From assembly GCF_901000735.1 (NCBI RefSeq), contig NC_081545.1, forward strand, positions 868,001 through 932,000: a stretch of 64,000 nt of DNA, written 5' to 3'. Shown in pieces: positions 12,347-22,180 of the stretch. The notes beneath the pieces are model-generated. The model ran no database searches and had not been told where the DNA came from. It saw only the letters and a list, made by a program, of their open reading frames with translations. Each line of letters begins with the position of its first letter. The first letter of the stretch is position 1. Both the position numbers and the translations under genes were made by a program. Origin of the DNA: Corylus avellana (Eukaryota; Streptophyta; Magnoliopsida; Fagales; Betulaceae).

Positions 12347-12882
12347 TGATGCAGATCGTAGAATACACGTTCTGATACTGCGCTCGATCCTGTCATTGAG
12401 CGCATGATCAATCGCACATGTTCCTGAAAGTGCGATTGATTGCCCTCGTGCCTGCAATCGAGCGCACGCGGGAAGTCATTATGTTATTTTTGCTTTTTTA
12501 TTATTTAAACTAACTTTATGTTGTTATTTTAATAGGGTTAGGGTTTTGAGAGTTTTTATTTCGTTATTTTATTTGGTTTAAGGTTTTTAGGATATTTATG
12601 TCATATTTTATTAGGTTTAGGGTTTTGGGCTATAAATATATGCTTATAGCTTCTAGAGAAATAAGTTGTTTTATTATTGATTTTGATTAATGAGAATACT
12701 CAGAGTGGAATTTATTCCTTTTTTTATTTTTATTTTTTTTATTTTTTATTTTTTCAAACTTTAGAGAGTATCTATTGTTTTTAGAAGAATTCTTAGATCA
12801 TTGATAAACTTAAGATCTAGAATTAGTTATCCGTTGCTTTCTTGTTGTTCTTCACTACAGCCCACTAAGTCACACTACATCA
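12347..12882 (+). repeat. 5' LTR
   Basis: 536-bp LTR with ends TGATGCAG and CTACATCA. It is similar to 14404-14916, with an A/T-rich length difference around 12720-12760. The first 150 bases form a series of GC-rich inverted repeats (GCGCTCGAT with ATTGAGCGC, ATCAATCGCAC with GTGCGATTGAT). The later part is AT-rich, with TATAAATATATGC at about 12632. Confidence 0.93.
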
Positions 12883-12978
12883 GTTGGTATAAGAGCTCAA
12901 TTACTTTCCATGAATGGGGAGGAGTGACCGTTGTGCAAACATGAACGAGGTGCACGTAAGAAGTAACCGGCAATTCGC

Positions 12979-13560
12979 TTGCGGTACATGAGTGGTGTGC
13001 CGGATGGTTGTCGTTGCCAACCAAGACCGCGATTCACGGGGGCGGAAGACAAATATATCGCTGAACGTAGGCAACACACTGAGGATCGACTCAAGGCCAT
13101 GTGGGAACAAATTGAAGACCTCACTACCCAAGTATCCGACTGGTGTCGTCAACATGAGAGCGAATCTAGAAACCCGTTTGCGGAGCGCCGAATGCATGGA
13201 CGTTAGCACCTTGCGCAAGCTCATGCCAATTGGAGGGTGAGTAGATTTGAACTCAATATTCCAAAATTCGATGGGGATCTAGAATCCAAAGAATTTATGG
13301 ATTGGGTGTTGGCTGTTGAAGAGGTTATTGAATTCAACGGGGTGCCCGATGAGCGACGAGTCTCTTTGGTGGTACGCACATTCTGGGGAAGAGTTGGTGC
13401 GTGGTGGCAACAACTGAAGAAAACTAGGATACGGCAAGGCAAATAGAAGATCATTAGTTGGGAAAAACTATTGAAATATATGCGAGTCGCTTTCTTTCCC
13501 CATAGTTCTACCATTGGTCAAAAGCCACAAAATTGGAGACAAGGGTTTATGGCAGTGACA
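12979..13560 (+). pseudogene. gag: Retrotransposon gag remnant
   Basis: The stretch at 13237-13446 reads as a Ty3/gypsy-type gag core: KFDGDLESKEFMDWV, then a conserved AWWQQLKKTR. It is stopped by TAG at 13444. The same frame then continues with SWEKLLKYMRVAFFP, the usual next block of this capsid domain, so one stop breaks the gene. An upstream frame (12979-13206) with RHTEDRLKAMWEQIEDL-like content probably encodes the gag N-terminus. Downstream, 13690-14110 encodes very acidic frames rich in Glu and Asp with no known domain. Confidence 0.75.
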
Positions 13561-14403
13561 AATAAAATAGAAAATTCCTACAAAAAAAAAAGTGTTTAGG
13601 GAAACATGGAGTGAGGCGAAGAGTCCACGACAGGCAAATTAGACCCCTACTTGCCAACCACAAATCCATAAACCGAATCCATATTCTGTGGAAGAAGAAA
13701 AAGAATATGTGGATGAAGAGTTTCAGGAATCCGCATTCATTGATGACGAGTTCCAACATGAAGCTGTTGAAGATCCTTCGCAAGGATTTGTGACTTGAGA
13801 TTCCCCACCAACCTATGATGAGGAGCCTGAAGAAGATGATTCATGGGAAGAGAAAAAAACCCTGGAAGAGCACGAAGAAGATGGGATTTATCCCATGTTT
13901 GATGGCCTCCACCCCGAAGAAGATGATCAATTGGAAGAGGAAGAGCCCACGGATGACATCATCGGTTATGAAAAGGGTGGTGAAGACCTTTCAGGTGAAA
14001 TGCCTACTTTTAATGGTGAAGATGTTGATTATGTTGATTTCCTTGGTGTTGAAGACATTTTAAATTCTCCTAATGACGATTATGGTGAGTTTTATGCGGA
14101 TGAGAAAAATTATATGTTCAAAAGGGAAACAATGGCTGACCCATTCTTAAGTATTTTCATGGCACGTGGAAGGGAGAATGAACGAGAGAAGAATGGCAAA
14201 TCTAAAGTATTGCCAAGTGGTATGTGGGGCTTTTACGACAAAAATCGAGGTATACCGATGATGAAGAGCCTCGCATTTAATGTGGGGTGGTGTTTTGTCT
14301 TGATCTTGAGTAAGGGCGAGTGGAATGAGTTTACTGGACATCCGAAGGACCGTGGAAAGAACTGGCCGAATTCGTGGGCGAATTCTCTCCAACAAGGGGA
14401 GAA

Positions 14404-14916
14404 TGATGTAGATCGCAGAACACATGTTCTGATACTGCGCTCGATCCTACGATCGAGCACATGATCGATCGCACAGGTTCCTGGAAGTGCGATCAATCGC
14501 TTGAGTGCCTGCGATTGAGCACACGTGGGGAGTCATTATGTTATTTTTGCTTTTTTATTATTTAAATCGACTTTATGTTGTTATTTTATTATGGTTAGGA
14601 TTTTGGGAGTTTTTATTTCGTTATTTTATTAGGTTTAAGGTTTTGAGGGTATTTATGTCATATTTTTTTGGGTTTAGGGTTTTGAGTTATAAATATATGC
14701 TTATAGCCTCCAGAGAAATCAGTTGTTGTTTTATTATTGATTTTGATTAATAAGAATACTCAGAGTTGAGTTTATTCCTCTTTTCCTTTAAACTTTAGAG
14801 AATATCTATTGTTTTTAGAAGAATTTTTAGATCATTGATAAAGTTAAGATCTAGAATTAGTTATCCGATGCTTTCTTCTTGTTCTTCACTATAGCGCACT
14901 AAGTCACGCTGCATCA
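14404..14916 (+). repeat. 3' LTR
   Basis: 513-bp LTR with ends TGATGTAG and CTGCATCA, preceded by the polypurine tract. Its GC-rich inverted repeats at 14435-14525 mirror those in the 5' LTR, though several CG sites differ between the two LTRs (for example CAATCGCAC against CGATCGCAC). Confidence 0.93.
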
Positions 14917-15157
14917 GGGAACTTGACGCGTATGAAATAAATGGACTTTTTTGAAAACAAGTTGTTTGGAGAAATACCTCCATAACTAACACAAGTATTT
15001 TTCCTTGCGACAATCAAAGCTCAAAGCCTCCATTTGAATTTGGTTGGAAAGTAGTTGCCATAGGGTATGATGTGGATTTATGATAGGAGTTGTTGTGGGG
15101 CAAATTGTGATTGCAAGGAAGTACAAATGGTTTGTGAAGATTTTTGGAAGGATGTAA

Positions 15158-16218
15158 CAAACTCAAAGAATGGTGAATTTAAGAAAGCCTCAAATTTAAA
15201 TTTAGTTAAATAAAATGTTTTAGGAAAAGTATTAATTTTTATCTTTCTAGCATTATTGTATGGTGCTTGATGGAATTGTAAGCCTATAAAAAATTCAATG
15301 TAATATCTTACTCTTTGTGTGTGTGAGTTTGCAAAAAAAAAAAAAAACAGCTTTCCTCGTTTGTTGGCTTTGTCCTAGTTTATGTCTTGCAAATTAAACA
15401 ACTTTTGTTTGGGTGAACACCAATGATTCAATGACAAAGACAGTAAAATATTTGTGCCCTTTTTTGTGCAAATCATAACAATCTTGAGTAGCGAAAAAGA
15501 AACTCACAAACATTTACAAAAAAATAAATCAAACCAACCACAAGCAAAGCATAAAATTTTTTATGTGGAAAGCCTACCGATGAGAAGAGAAAACCACGAA
15601 ACTTAAACCAATTAAATTTTCTAATATCACCAACAATGAGTTTACTTTCCTCTTCTCTAGAATAATTTCTAGAGGCGGCCAATACATTAAGAACTCATGC
15701 ATGTTTAGATTACAATATAAATTCATCACTCCAAGGTGAATTTCAATAAAAATAACAAAGAAAGATCTCACCATGTGGGTCTTGTCAACCAAGCCATAGG
15801 AGAGGAATTCCAATGATCGACACCCATCAATATGAAGCTCTCATAGTTAGAAACAACATATCAAAATTTCAGTATAATCGAATCACAATGACCCGAAAAG
15901 CTAACCAAATTTCTCCATTTTGATTCGTTTGCAATATCTCACCTTACTTTGAAATACTTGGATCTCGCTTCAAAACTCATAAGTACTCTCTTCTTTTGTC
16001 TCAAGCGGCCATCTCATATGTGTTTTTTTTCTTTAAAAAAAAAAAACAGACAAAAGAAAAGACAAAAGCTTTGTTTGTTCTTCTAAGATGTTTTGTGTTT
16101 CAAAACAAAAATATTAACAAAGGCCTAAAACATAAAATACTCAATTTTTTTTTTTTACATATTTATATCACTTTTTCAAAAAAAGAAAAAAGCTCTAAAA
16201 CACATTAACAAATGGAGC
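15158..16218. other. Receptor-gene trailer and dispersed repeat
   Basis: 15158-15350 is the 3' trailer shared by the receptor genes, with a AAGCCTATAAAAAATTCAAT block. From 15401 to about 15985 lies a dispersed repeat, also at 51491-52063. 15990-16215 is low-complexity A/T sequence. No gene is supported. Confidence 0.6.
15401..15985. repeat. Dispersed repeat, copy 1
   Basis: Starts ACTTTTGTTTGGGTGAACAC and is similar over about 580 bases to 51491-52063. No coding capacity and no clear ends. In the second copy a hAT-type element is inserted or abutted at its far side. Confidence 0.7.
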
Positions 16219-17309
16219 CTTATTGCTCTCCTTTCTTTTTCTTTTATTAACCACGGGGGTTGGTCAAAAAGCAGTACACAAGAAATGATTGGAACACATA
16301 GTAAAATGTGCAAAGCCTACCTTCAAATTTACTGTGCATTTGTTGGAGGCCTTCTTTACTGCAAACGACAACGTGTTACCACTGTTTGAACCCAAACATG
16401 TGCCTACTTTTGATATCAGGGAATAAAACATGTTTATCCTTTCGTCAATCACAAATCCAAGCACATAAAAGTATGCTGAGGGTCTATTTTGGGTAAGGAT
16501 TAATTCCCCAAGTTTCAAAATTGCCACGTTTTACACCAACAAATTGCATATAAAATTATTTGTATGTGTTAAATTTTAGTCAAGCAATGGTTGCGTCTGT
16601 ATAATCCTCTCTGCTTGCGTCTGCGTCTTATCTTTATCAACAACATTCATATATAGCCTCTGTTTGCTGTTGATGCTTGATGATGTTGAGATCTGCCATA
16701 CTAAGTCCAAGTCAAAGAACACTTGTGATACCTACGATAAGAAGAAGAGTCAGCACGAAGGCTTGTCGGGTGTGTCGATGAAAAATGTTTTCGATGCCCA
16801 AGTCACTTGAGTGAACCTACGAAGTAGGCTGAGAACTTTCGAAATTAGAAAGAACGGCTAATCTATTGTAAAAGGAATGAGTGAATTAATACCTTGTGCT
16901 TGGAGCCTTTTTCTTCTTTAGTTGGCCAAGACCTTTTTCTCAGCATGACCTTGATACGTGTCGTCTTCCAATTGGGTTGTACGTGAATTGCCCGTAACGT
17001 TTGGATACCGACTCTGGTAAGGCATCTCCCTGATAGTCCTTCTAATAACGTGCACGCATAATTTAGGTGGCATTAAGACCATGTTTGTTAAACACCACCC
17101 ATCCTTAAATGCTATTCACTTTATTTTTTTCAAAAATATCGACATTAAAACATTCTCACTTTTTATATCACATTATTCATTTTTTACAATTATTCAATTA
17201 AAAAATTCACTGCAAAAATAAATTTTTTTTACTTTTCAATACTACTTTTACACTTTTCTATACCAATCATTATTATTTTTTTAGCAAAAAATTGTGAACA
17301 GTATCGCCT

Positions 17310-17565
17310 AGTGTGTTTGGCTTGGGGCTTTAAAAAGGAAGTGGACCGGAACTGTAGCAGATTTGATTGATGTAAGAAAAAAAGTAAGAATGTTTTATAT
17401 AAAAAAATAAAAAAATTTTGTTTTGTAGTGATTTTTTTATTTAAATAGTATTAAAAAGTGATTGATGTGATGTAAAAAATAAGAATGTTAAAGTTGATTT
17501 TGAGAAGAATTTTTTGAATCTTTGAGTCTAGTCCGGCCCACTCTTTTGCCAAACGCACCCATAGT
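17310..17565. mobile_element. Miniature inverted-repeat element (hAT-like ends)
   Basis: The left end TGTGTTTGGCTTGG and the right end CCAAACGCACCC are imperfect inverted repeats of the GTGTTTGGC type seen in plant hAT miniature elements. The region has no counterpart in unit 3 (around 48165). Exact boundaries and target duplication are unclear. Confidence 0.5.
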
Positions 17566-18042
17566 GTTTGACAAACACAACCTAAATGTCACCTGATACT
17601 GTGCGAGGCAGAGTATGACACATTCTCATTGATTCCAACATGATTCTTTATGAAATATCACGGACAATATTAGATCTGGAGTTTGGTTAAGAGGTGATAT
17701 GATATTGTGCGAGTTCCCCTATCCCTTGGCAGCGAGGTGGTTATCATTACAAGGCCTATTTGGGCTTGGGCTTGTTGGCTCCTTCAATTGACTAATGAGC
17801 CCAAGCTGAATAAAAAAATCAAAGTCCTCTTGAAGTTTTTCTTTTGTAGAACTCTCTCCCTTGATGATGTGTGTGAGTTCTCTAACTTTCAACAGAATCA
17901 AAAGGTATTGCATACAAATCATCTGCCAGCTCCAGTACTGTAAGGGCTTCTACAATTAATGTCCCAATTGCTATCTTTAATTAAGTACCATCTTCACAGA
18001 GGAAGACAGAATTACACATATTATTAACCGAAAATTGGAGAG

Positions 18043-18355
18043 CCATAAAAATGATATATATATGTATATATATAATTAAAAGGATTGGAAGGGGCGACTA
18101 GTGTAGTTTTCCCCCTTGGGCGTGACCATCGGGGTTCCCATTCGCTGTGGAATGTCCGGTTTGAGCCATAGCTACTGCTTGGGAAGGCGAGCCCGTCACC
18201 ACAACCCCACCAAAGTGTGAGCCGGTAGAGCCCCTTCATAGTAGCATCTGGTTCACGCATCTATTACCGCAAGCGGATTCGAACACGCGACCACTAGGAT
18301 GAAAGGAGTTCTTCTACCAACTCAACTACCACCTTGGTTGTAATAAAAATGATAT
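18043..18355 (-). mobile_element. tRNA-derived SINE with 13-bp target duplication
   Basis: ATAAAAATGATAT flanks the insert at 18045-18057 and 18343-18355, and occurs only once in the paralogous empty sites near 8964 and 48650. Read on the minus strand the body (18342 to 18058) starts with a polymerase III A-box-like TAGTTGAGTTGG and a B-box GTTCGAATCC, and ends in an AT-repeat tail. It is therefore a SINE that landed after the units duplicated. Confidence 0.85.
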
Positions 18356-18513
18356 TTAACTATTGGATAACTGATGTTTACATAGGAAATTTGATGGATT
18401 AACAGGGAAAATAACCGGAGGGAAAGACTGGGGGAGCCATACATTCTCCCTTATTTGATAAAATTGACGCTTACAAAGGCACTTGGATGCAGCAAGTGAG
18501 GAAATATTAATAA

Positions 18514-19530
18514 TCATGGCTGGAGAATCCTCTCAATTCGCTTAAGTTCTTTCGTAATATCGGCCATTGTGGGGCGATCATCTGGATCGTCTTTCGTGCA
18601 TGCAAAGGCAAGCTCTAGCACAGCTGCTCCTTCCCTTGTGATGATTGCAGGATCCACAATCTCATTTATTCTACACTTTCTCACATATTTTACTATGTCC
18701 AAATCTTCTGTTTCTCGACGTTCGTCACGGGCCAGTAGTTCAGTTAAAAGCACTAATAGAAGTACACCAAAGCTATAAACATCACTTTTCTCTGTTACTC
18801 GGGCTGTTGCACCATAGTTAGGGCACATGAATCCAAGACTCCCGCACAGTATCGAATCATTTGCGTGAGTTTCACCCTCTGGAATTGTTATGGAATATGA
18901 AAAACCAGACAATTTGGGGACATCATGTTCGGTAAATAAAATATTTTTAAGATTTATATCCCTATGAACAATGGGTCTGGAGAAAGCAGTGTGAAGATAA
19001 GCAATTGCATGAGAAATCTCCCTTGCAACCTTTAATTTACTCTGCCACGCCATTCTCTGGTGTGGAGATGTATCAGAATTGGAGCCAAGAATTCGACTGT
19101 GAAGGGTTGTTTTCTCAGTAGATTCATACACCAAAATAGGAACTTGAGTCTCGAGGCAGCATCCCACGAGCCGTAGAACATTCTTGTGAGCACTCATCTT
19201 TGCAGAAATAGCTATATCAGTGAAGACCTCGTCCAAATATAGGGTGCCTTTATCCTTCTTAATGGAAATAGTTCGGCCTTCAAGAGAACCCTTATACCAT
19301 TTCCAGCACCCATCATCATGTAAAGAAAGGCGAGGATCATAGTTATTGGTCGCAGAGATAAGGTCTTTCTCGGAGAAGTTACGGATGGGAATAGGAGGCT
19401 TGCCATTACAAGTGGCAACCAGCTTCTCAAGTAGGATGCCTCCATTCTTCTGGAATGCTCTCTCTTTCTCTCTCTTTTTCTCTCTCTTTCTGCCCATTCT
19501 AAACATTCTTAACAAATGATTTCTCTCCAC
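18514..19530 (-). CDS. ZED1/ZRK-type pseudokinase, copy 2
   Basis: 338-aa single-exon pseudokinase, very close to copy 1. The N-terminus is MERNHLLRMFRMGRKREKK, with an extra KREK repeat. This start is supported by the matching MERDHLLRM of copy 3. The glycine loop is absent, the beta-3 Lys is kept (ISIKK), the catalytic loop is HRDINLKN, DFG is GFS (so the metal-binding Asp is also lost) and APE is CPN. SDVYSFGVLL and the C-lobe helices are intact through ERILQP. The frame has no stop or shift. The ancestral 5' flank is present, with a possible splice acceptor CTCTGCAG about 35 bases upstream on the minus strand that may mark a 5'-UTR intron. Likely a cytosolic adaptor or decoy for a ZAR1-type NLR, by family inference. 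Confidence 0.82.
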   Translation of the reverse strand: MERNHLLRMFRMGRKREKKREKERAFQKNGGILLEKLVATCNGKPPIPIRNFSEKDLISATNNYDPRLSLHDDGCWKWYKGSLEGRTISIKKDKGTLYLDEVFTDIAISAKMSAHKNVLRLVGCCLETQVPILVYESTEKTTLHSRILGSNSDTSPHQRMAWQSKLKVAREISHAIAYLHTAFSRPIVHRDINLKNILFTEHDVPKLSGFSYSITIPEGETHANDSILCGSLGFMCPNYGATARVTEKSDVYSFGVLLLVLLTELLARDERRETEDLDIVKYVRKCRINEIVDPAIITREGAAVLELAFACTKDDPDDRPTMADITKELKRIERILQP

Positions 19531-19727
19531 ACTCTGCAGAGATTGAATAATGTGGCCTAATCTCTTTAATCCCCCTTTAGCCCACTAAAGTAAAGGAGGA
19601 TTTCGTCGAAAGTAAAGGGAGCCTTCCTCATCAAGACTACTTTTATTTATTTTTGGTTTCTTTCAGCAGCCACTCAAATACAAGTGGTCGTGGTTGAAGC
19701 GGAGGTGTCGCTCTCTCCATTATGCTA

Positions 19728-20179
19728 AGAGCATTCTTAATTGAAAAGTCATATTTTTATGTAAAATAGCTCTTTAAAACTTACTTTTATCTAGTTTAGC
19801 TAAGCTATTTATAAATGTCTCTACATCCGATTAGCTATATTTCTATCTATTCTATTAAAATATTATTAAACGCAAGAAAAATTTTGAGAAAAAGAGAACA
19901 TGTGAGAGGAAAAATGAAAAAAAATTTGGGAAAAAAAGAACATGCAGTGAAAAAGTAGGAAAATATTTGGGAAAAAAAGAAAACATGTGAGAGAAACAAT
20001 GAAAAATAAAATAGTTTCCTTGAAAAGTGTTGCTACATTTAGCTTTTTTTTTAGCTCTTCCAATCAAAGATCTATTTTACATTTTTTTTTTGACTAATCC
20101 AATGTAGGAGTTTTTTTAAACATTTGATGAGCTATTTTAAATAAAAGTAACATTTGGCTCTTCCATTGAGAATGATCTA
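19728..20179. mobile_element. Miniature inverted-repeat element
   Basis: The left end AGAGCATTCTTAATTGAAAAG and the right end, which read in reverse is AGATCATTCTCAATGGAAGAG, form a terminal inverted repeat of about 21 bases around 410 bases of A/T-rich non-coding sequence. This GAGCATTCTCAATGG type is common in plant genomes. No ORF with homology is visible; I do not assign a superfamily. Confidence 0.6.
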
Positions 20180-21299
20180 ATATGATCCCAAACATGCTCG
20201 AATTTGTTGATAAGTTTCAATATAATCTACTTTTTTGGGAAAATGGAAAAATAAACCAAAGGCCCATGGCCTTCCCGTCGGCCGTTCATGGACTGGGGAG
20301 CCCAAAGAGCGCTCGATGTTAACGAGTACACCATACACACTCCTAGTTATAGCGTTGCTTTGGTTTCCAACAAATAATCTCAACCCCTCATTTTGCCAGA
20401 TAATTGAAAACGTACGTAAAGAAAAACAATGCTTAAGTAGAAAGGCTAGTGCTCTTTGTTTTTCAATTCCTATGAATATGATATTTCCTTGCATCCATTT
20501 CATCGCCAAAATTAAAGCAGCTAGTGAAGTGATGAAGACATGATCTTACTTTCACACAAATTTTTCATTCAGTCTTTTTTGATGATCGGATGGGCATAAA
20601 AAGAAGATACATTCCAGAGAATTTGGGGCCGGAAACTACATCCAAATGTAATAATACTGTAGTTGGTTGCAAGGAAGTATTATTGTAATTTGTAACTGTG
20701 TCATCGGCAAGGCGACACACAAGTGTAGGATCGATGATTATTCTAATCCCAATTACCCACCATCACAGGAACATTATGAAAGCAAGTATAGTATAAATTG
20801 TTCTGATGAGAACATCTAGAGTTGATGTGGTATGGTCTCAAGTCTCGACAAAAAAAAAAAAAAACTATTTTCATGCGTCAAATGTACGTTATGGACATCA
20901 TGCCAAATCATTTTGGATGCCAAGGGACTTTGAAGGTGGCATGACCACCCTTAAGTCATCGAAGTGGTTGCACCATTCCTAGTGCTTTCCATTGGGGTGG
21001 CCGACCGCCCCTTGGGAGATTGGCCACCCATAAAGAATATTTTTTTTTTATTTTTTTCTTTCCAAAAAAATAACAAAACGAATTGTTTTCTTGGGAATAT
21101 TTTTCCTATTAATCAAAATGAGGAGTAATAAGAATACTAAACTAACCAAACAAGAAAATAAATATTCCATGCCTGGACCCATTTATGTCTACGAAATGTG
21201 ACTGTGTACACATATACACATGGCTAGACCTCCTAAGGCCCCCTAATCATTTATGCCAATTAGACCCCAATTAGTAAAAATATAAGTTCAACCAAAAAA
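20180..21299. other. Intergenic with P450 scrap
   Basis: 20311-20440 repeats 11245-11380. 20499-20560 holds a scrap of the P450 exon (see next entry). The remainder has no gene or element I can support. Confidence 0.4.
20499..20560 (+). pseudogene. Cytochrome P450 exon scrap
   Basis: CATCGCCAAA followed by GCAGCTAGTGAAGTGATGAA matches 53662-53710 of the P450 pseudogene (SPKAASEVMKTHDL), with small indels. Nothing else of the gene is present on either side. It shows that a P450 copy once lay in this module. Confidence 0.65.
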
Positions 21300-21840
21300 A
21301 ATATTTTTAGAACTATATCCATCTACTAATCAAGACGATTCCGTGAGACCGTCTATTAATTAGCCAAGAAATGATAGAATAGGATTTATATTTTCTTTAT
21401 CTTTATTTCTTGATATATCGCGTTATGGGTTGCGGTGAATATTCGGATAGAATTCTAAGTCATCTTCACTTCTTGAGATATGATTTGGGTGGTTGTAGGT
21501 TTGGTAGATGAAATTTCTGTCCCTGACATAAAGAAATTACGAAGACTTGAGAATCAGAAGAGAAGACTTGGAAGAAGAAAGATGTTGTGTTACTTCTTGT
21601 CATCAATTGAAGACTTGAGAATTAACACAATATTGACTTTAAGTCAAGCACGTGCTCTATCTGCTTTCATATTAAGTGCACAAGACTTTATATATGTGAC
21701 GGCCTATAAAAAATTGAAATGTTATTCAGTTTTTTTTATTTGTCTATTTTTTTTAGTATTTTTTTTGTTCTTTTTCTTTTTATTATTTTTTTAAAAGGTA
21801 AATGAGAATATGTTACATATATAGACAAAATATTAAGAAA
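21300..21840. repeat. Older diverged copy of the duplicated block (5' part)
   Basis: Matches about 200-1060 of copy A with many substitutions and indels (shared strings include CCGTGAGACCGT and GAAGACTTGAGAATTAACAC). It lies just upstream of the near-identical copy B, so the block has been copied at least twice at different times. Confidence 0.75.
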
Positions 21841-21884
21841 TTTTAAAATAATAATAATAATAATAAAAAAGAACAAAAAAAATA

Positions 21885-22180
21885 AAATGTTTTAGGAAAA
21901 GTAAAATGTTCTAGGAAAAGTATTAATTTAGTTAAATAAATTTAAGAAAGCCTCAAATTTAAATTTAGTTAAATAAAATGTTTTAGGAAAAGTATTAATT
22001 TTTATCTTTCTAGCTAGCATTATAATTGTATGGTGCTTGATGGAATTGTAAGCCTATAAAAAATTCAATGTAATATCTTACTATTTGTGTGTGTGAGTTT
22101 GCATGCGTCTGTTTTTTTTTTTCCTTATTTTAAACAGCTTTCTTCGTTTGTTGGCTTTGTCCTAGTTTGTGTCTTGCAAA
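21885..22180 (+). pseudogene. LRR receptor-gene 3' trailer relic
   Basis: Carries the receptor-gene trailer block TTTAAATTTAGTTAAATAAA, GGTGCTTGATGGAATTGTAA and AGCCTATAAAAAATTCAATG, also found after the receptor pseudogenes ending at 15157, 45704 and 62394. No coding sequence precedes it. A 40-base part of it is repeated in tandem at its start. Confidence 0.7.

Larger units (their letters stand above)
12342..14921 (+). mobile_element. Non-autonomous LTR retrotransposon (Ty3/gypsy-type gag)
   Basis: Complete insertion inside an LRR pseudogene. The 5-bp target duplication GGGAA is at 12342-12346 and 14917-14921, and the host sequence rejoins as GGGGAACTTGAC, as in the other receptor genes. 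The LTRs are 12347-12882 and 14404-14916, start TGATG and end CATCA. A primer-binding site TGGTATAAGAGC follows at 12885, differing by one base from the common initiator-Met site TGGTATCAGAGC. The polypurine tract AAGGGGAGAA is at 14394-14403. The 1.5 kb interior has a broken gag but no protease, reverse transcriptase or integrase, so it would have needed enzymes from a related element. Confidence 0.92.
11992..15157 (+). pseudogene. Cf-9-like LRR receptor-protein pseudogene, split by an LTR element
   Basis: Only the C-terminal third of a receptor-like protein survives, in two pieces. Piece 1 (11992-12346) matches the last LRRs of the receptor genes at 30091 and 43698 (for example IIDLPYNSFSGN). 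It is interrupted by a stop after EYEKI (at about 12204) and by small indels. Piece 2 (14922-15157) resumes at the exact break and contains the GWKVVAIG membrane-segment block and the short tail ending in GRM before the stop at 15155. Between them sits an LTR retrotransposon at 12347-14916. The 3' trailer, as in the other copies, continues to about 15350. No signal peptide, N-terminal cap or promoter remains, so it cannot make a receptor. Confidence 0.88.
16219..19727. repeat. Kinase duplication unit 2
   Basis: Paralogue of 7613-10127 and 47236-49925. It begins at the empty hAT target site (CTTATTGC) and keeps the ancestral upstream flank of the kinase gene to about 19727, including CTCTGCAGAG at about 19535, shared with unit 3. 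It has gained two insertions that the other units lack, a miniature element at about 17310-17565 and a SINE at 18058-18342. Confidence 0.85.

Noticed and set aside
13895..14464. 189-aa acidic frame inside the LTR element as a host gene
   Set aside because: It runs into the 3' LTR and lies between gag and the polypurine tract, so it is retrotransposon interior.
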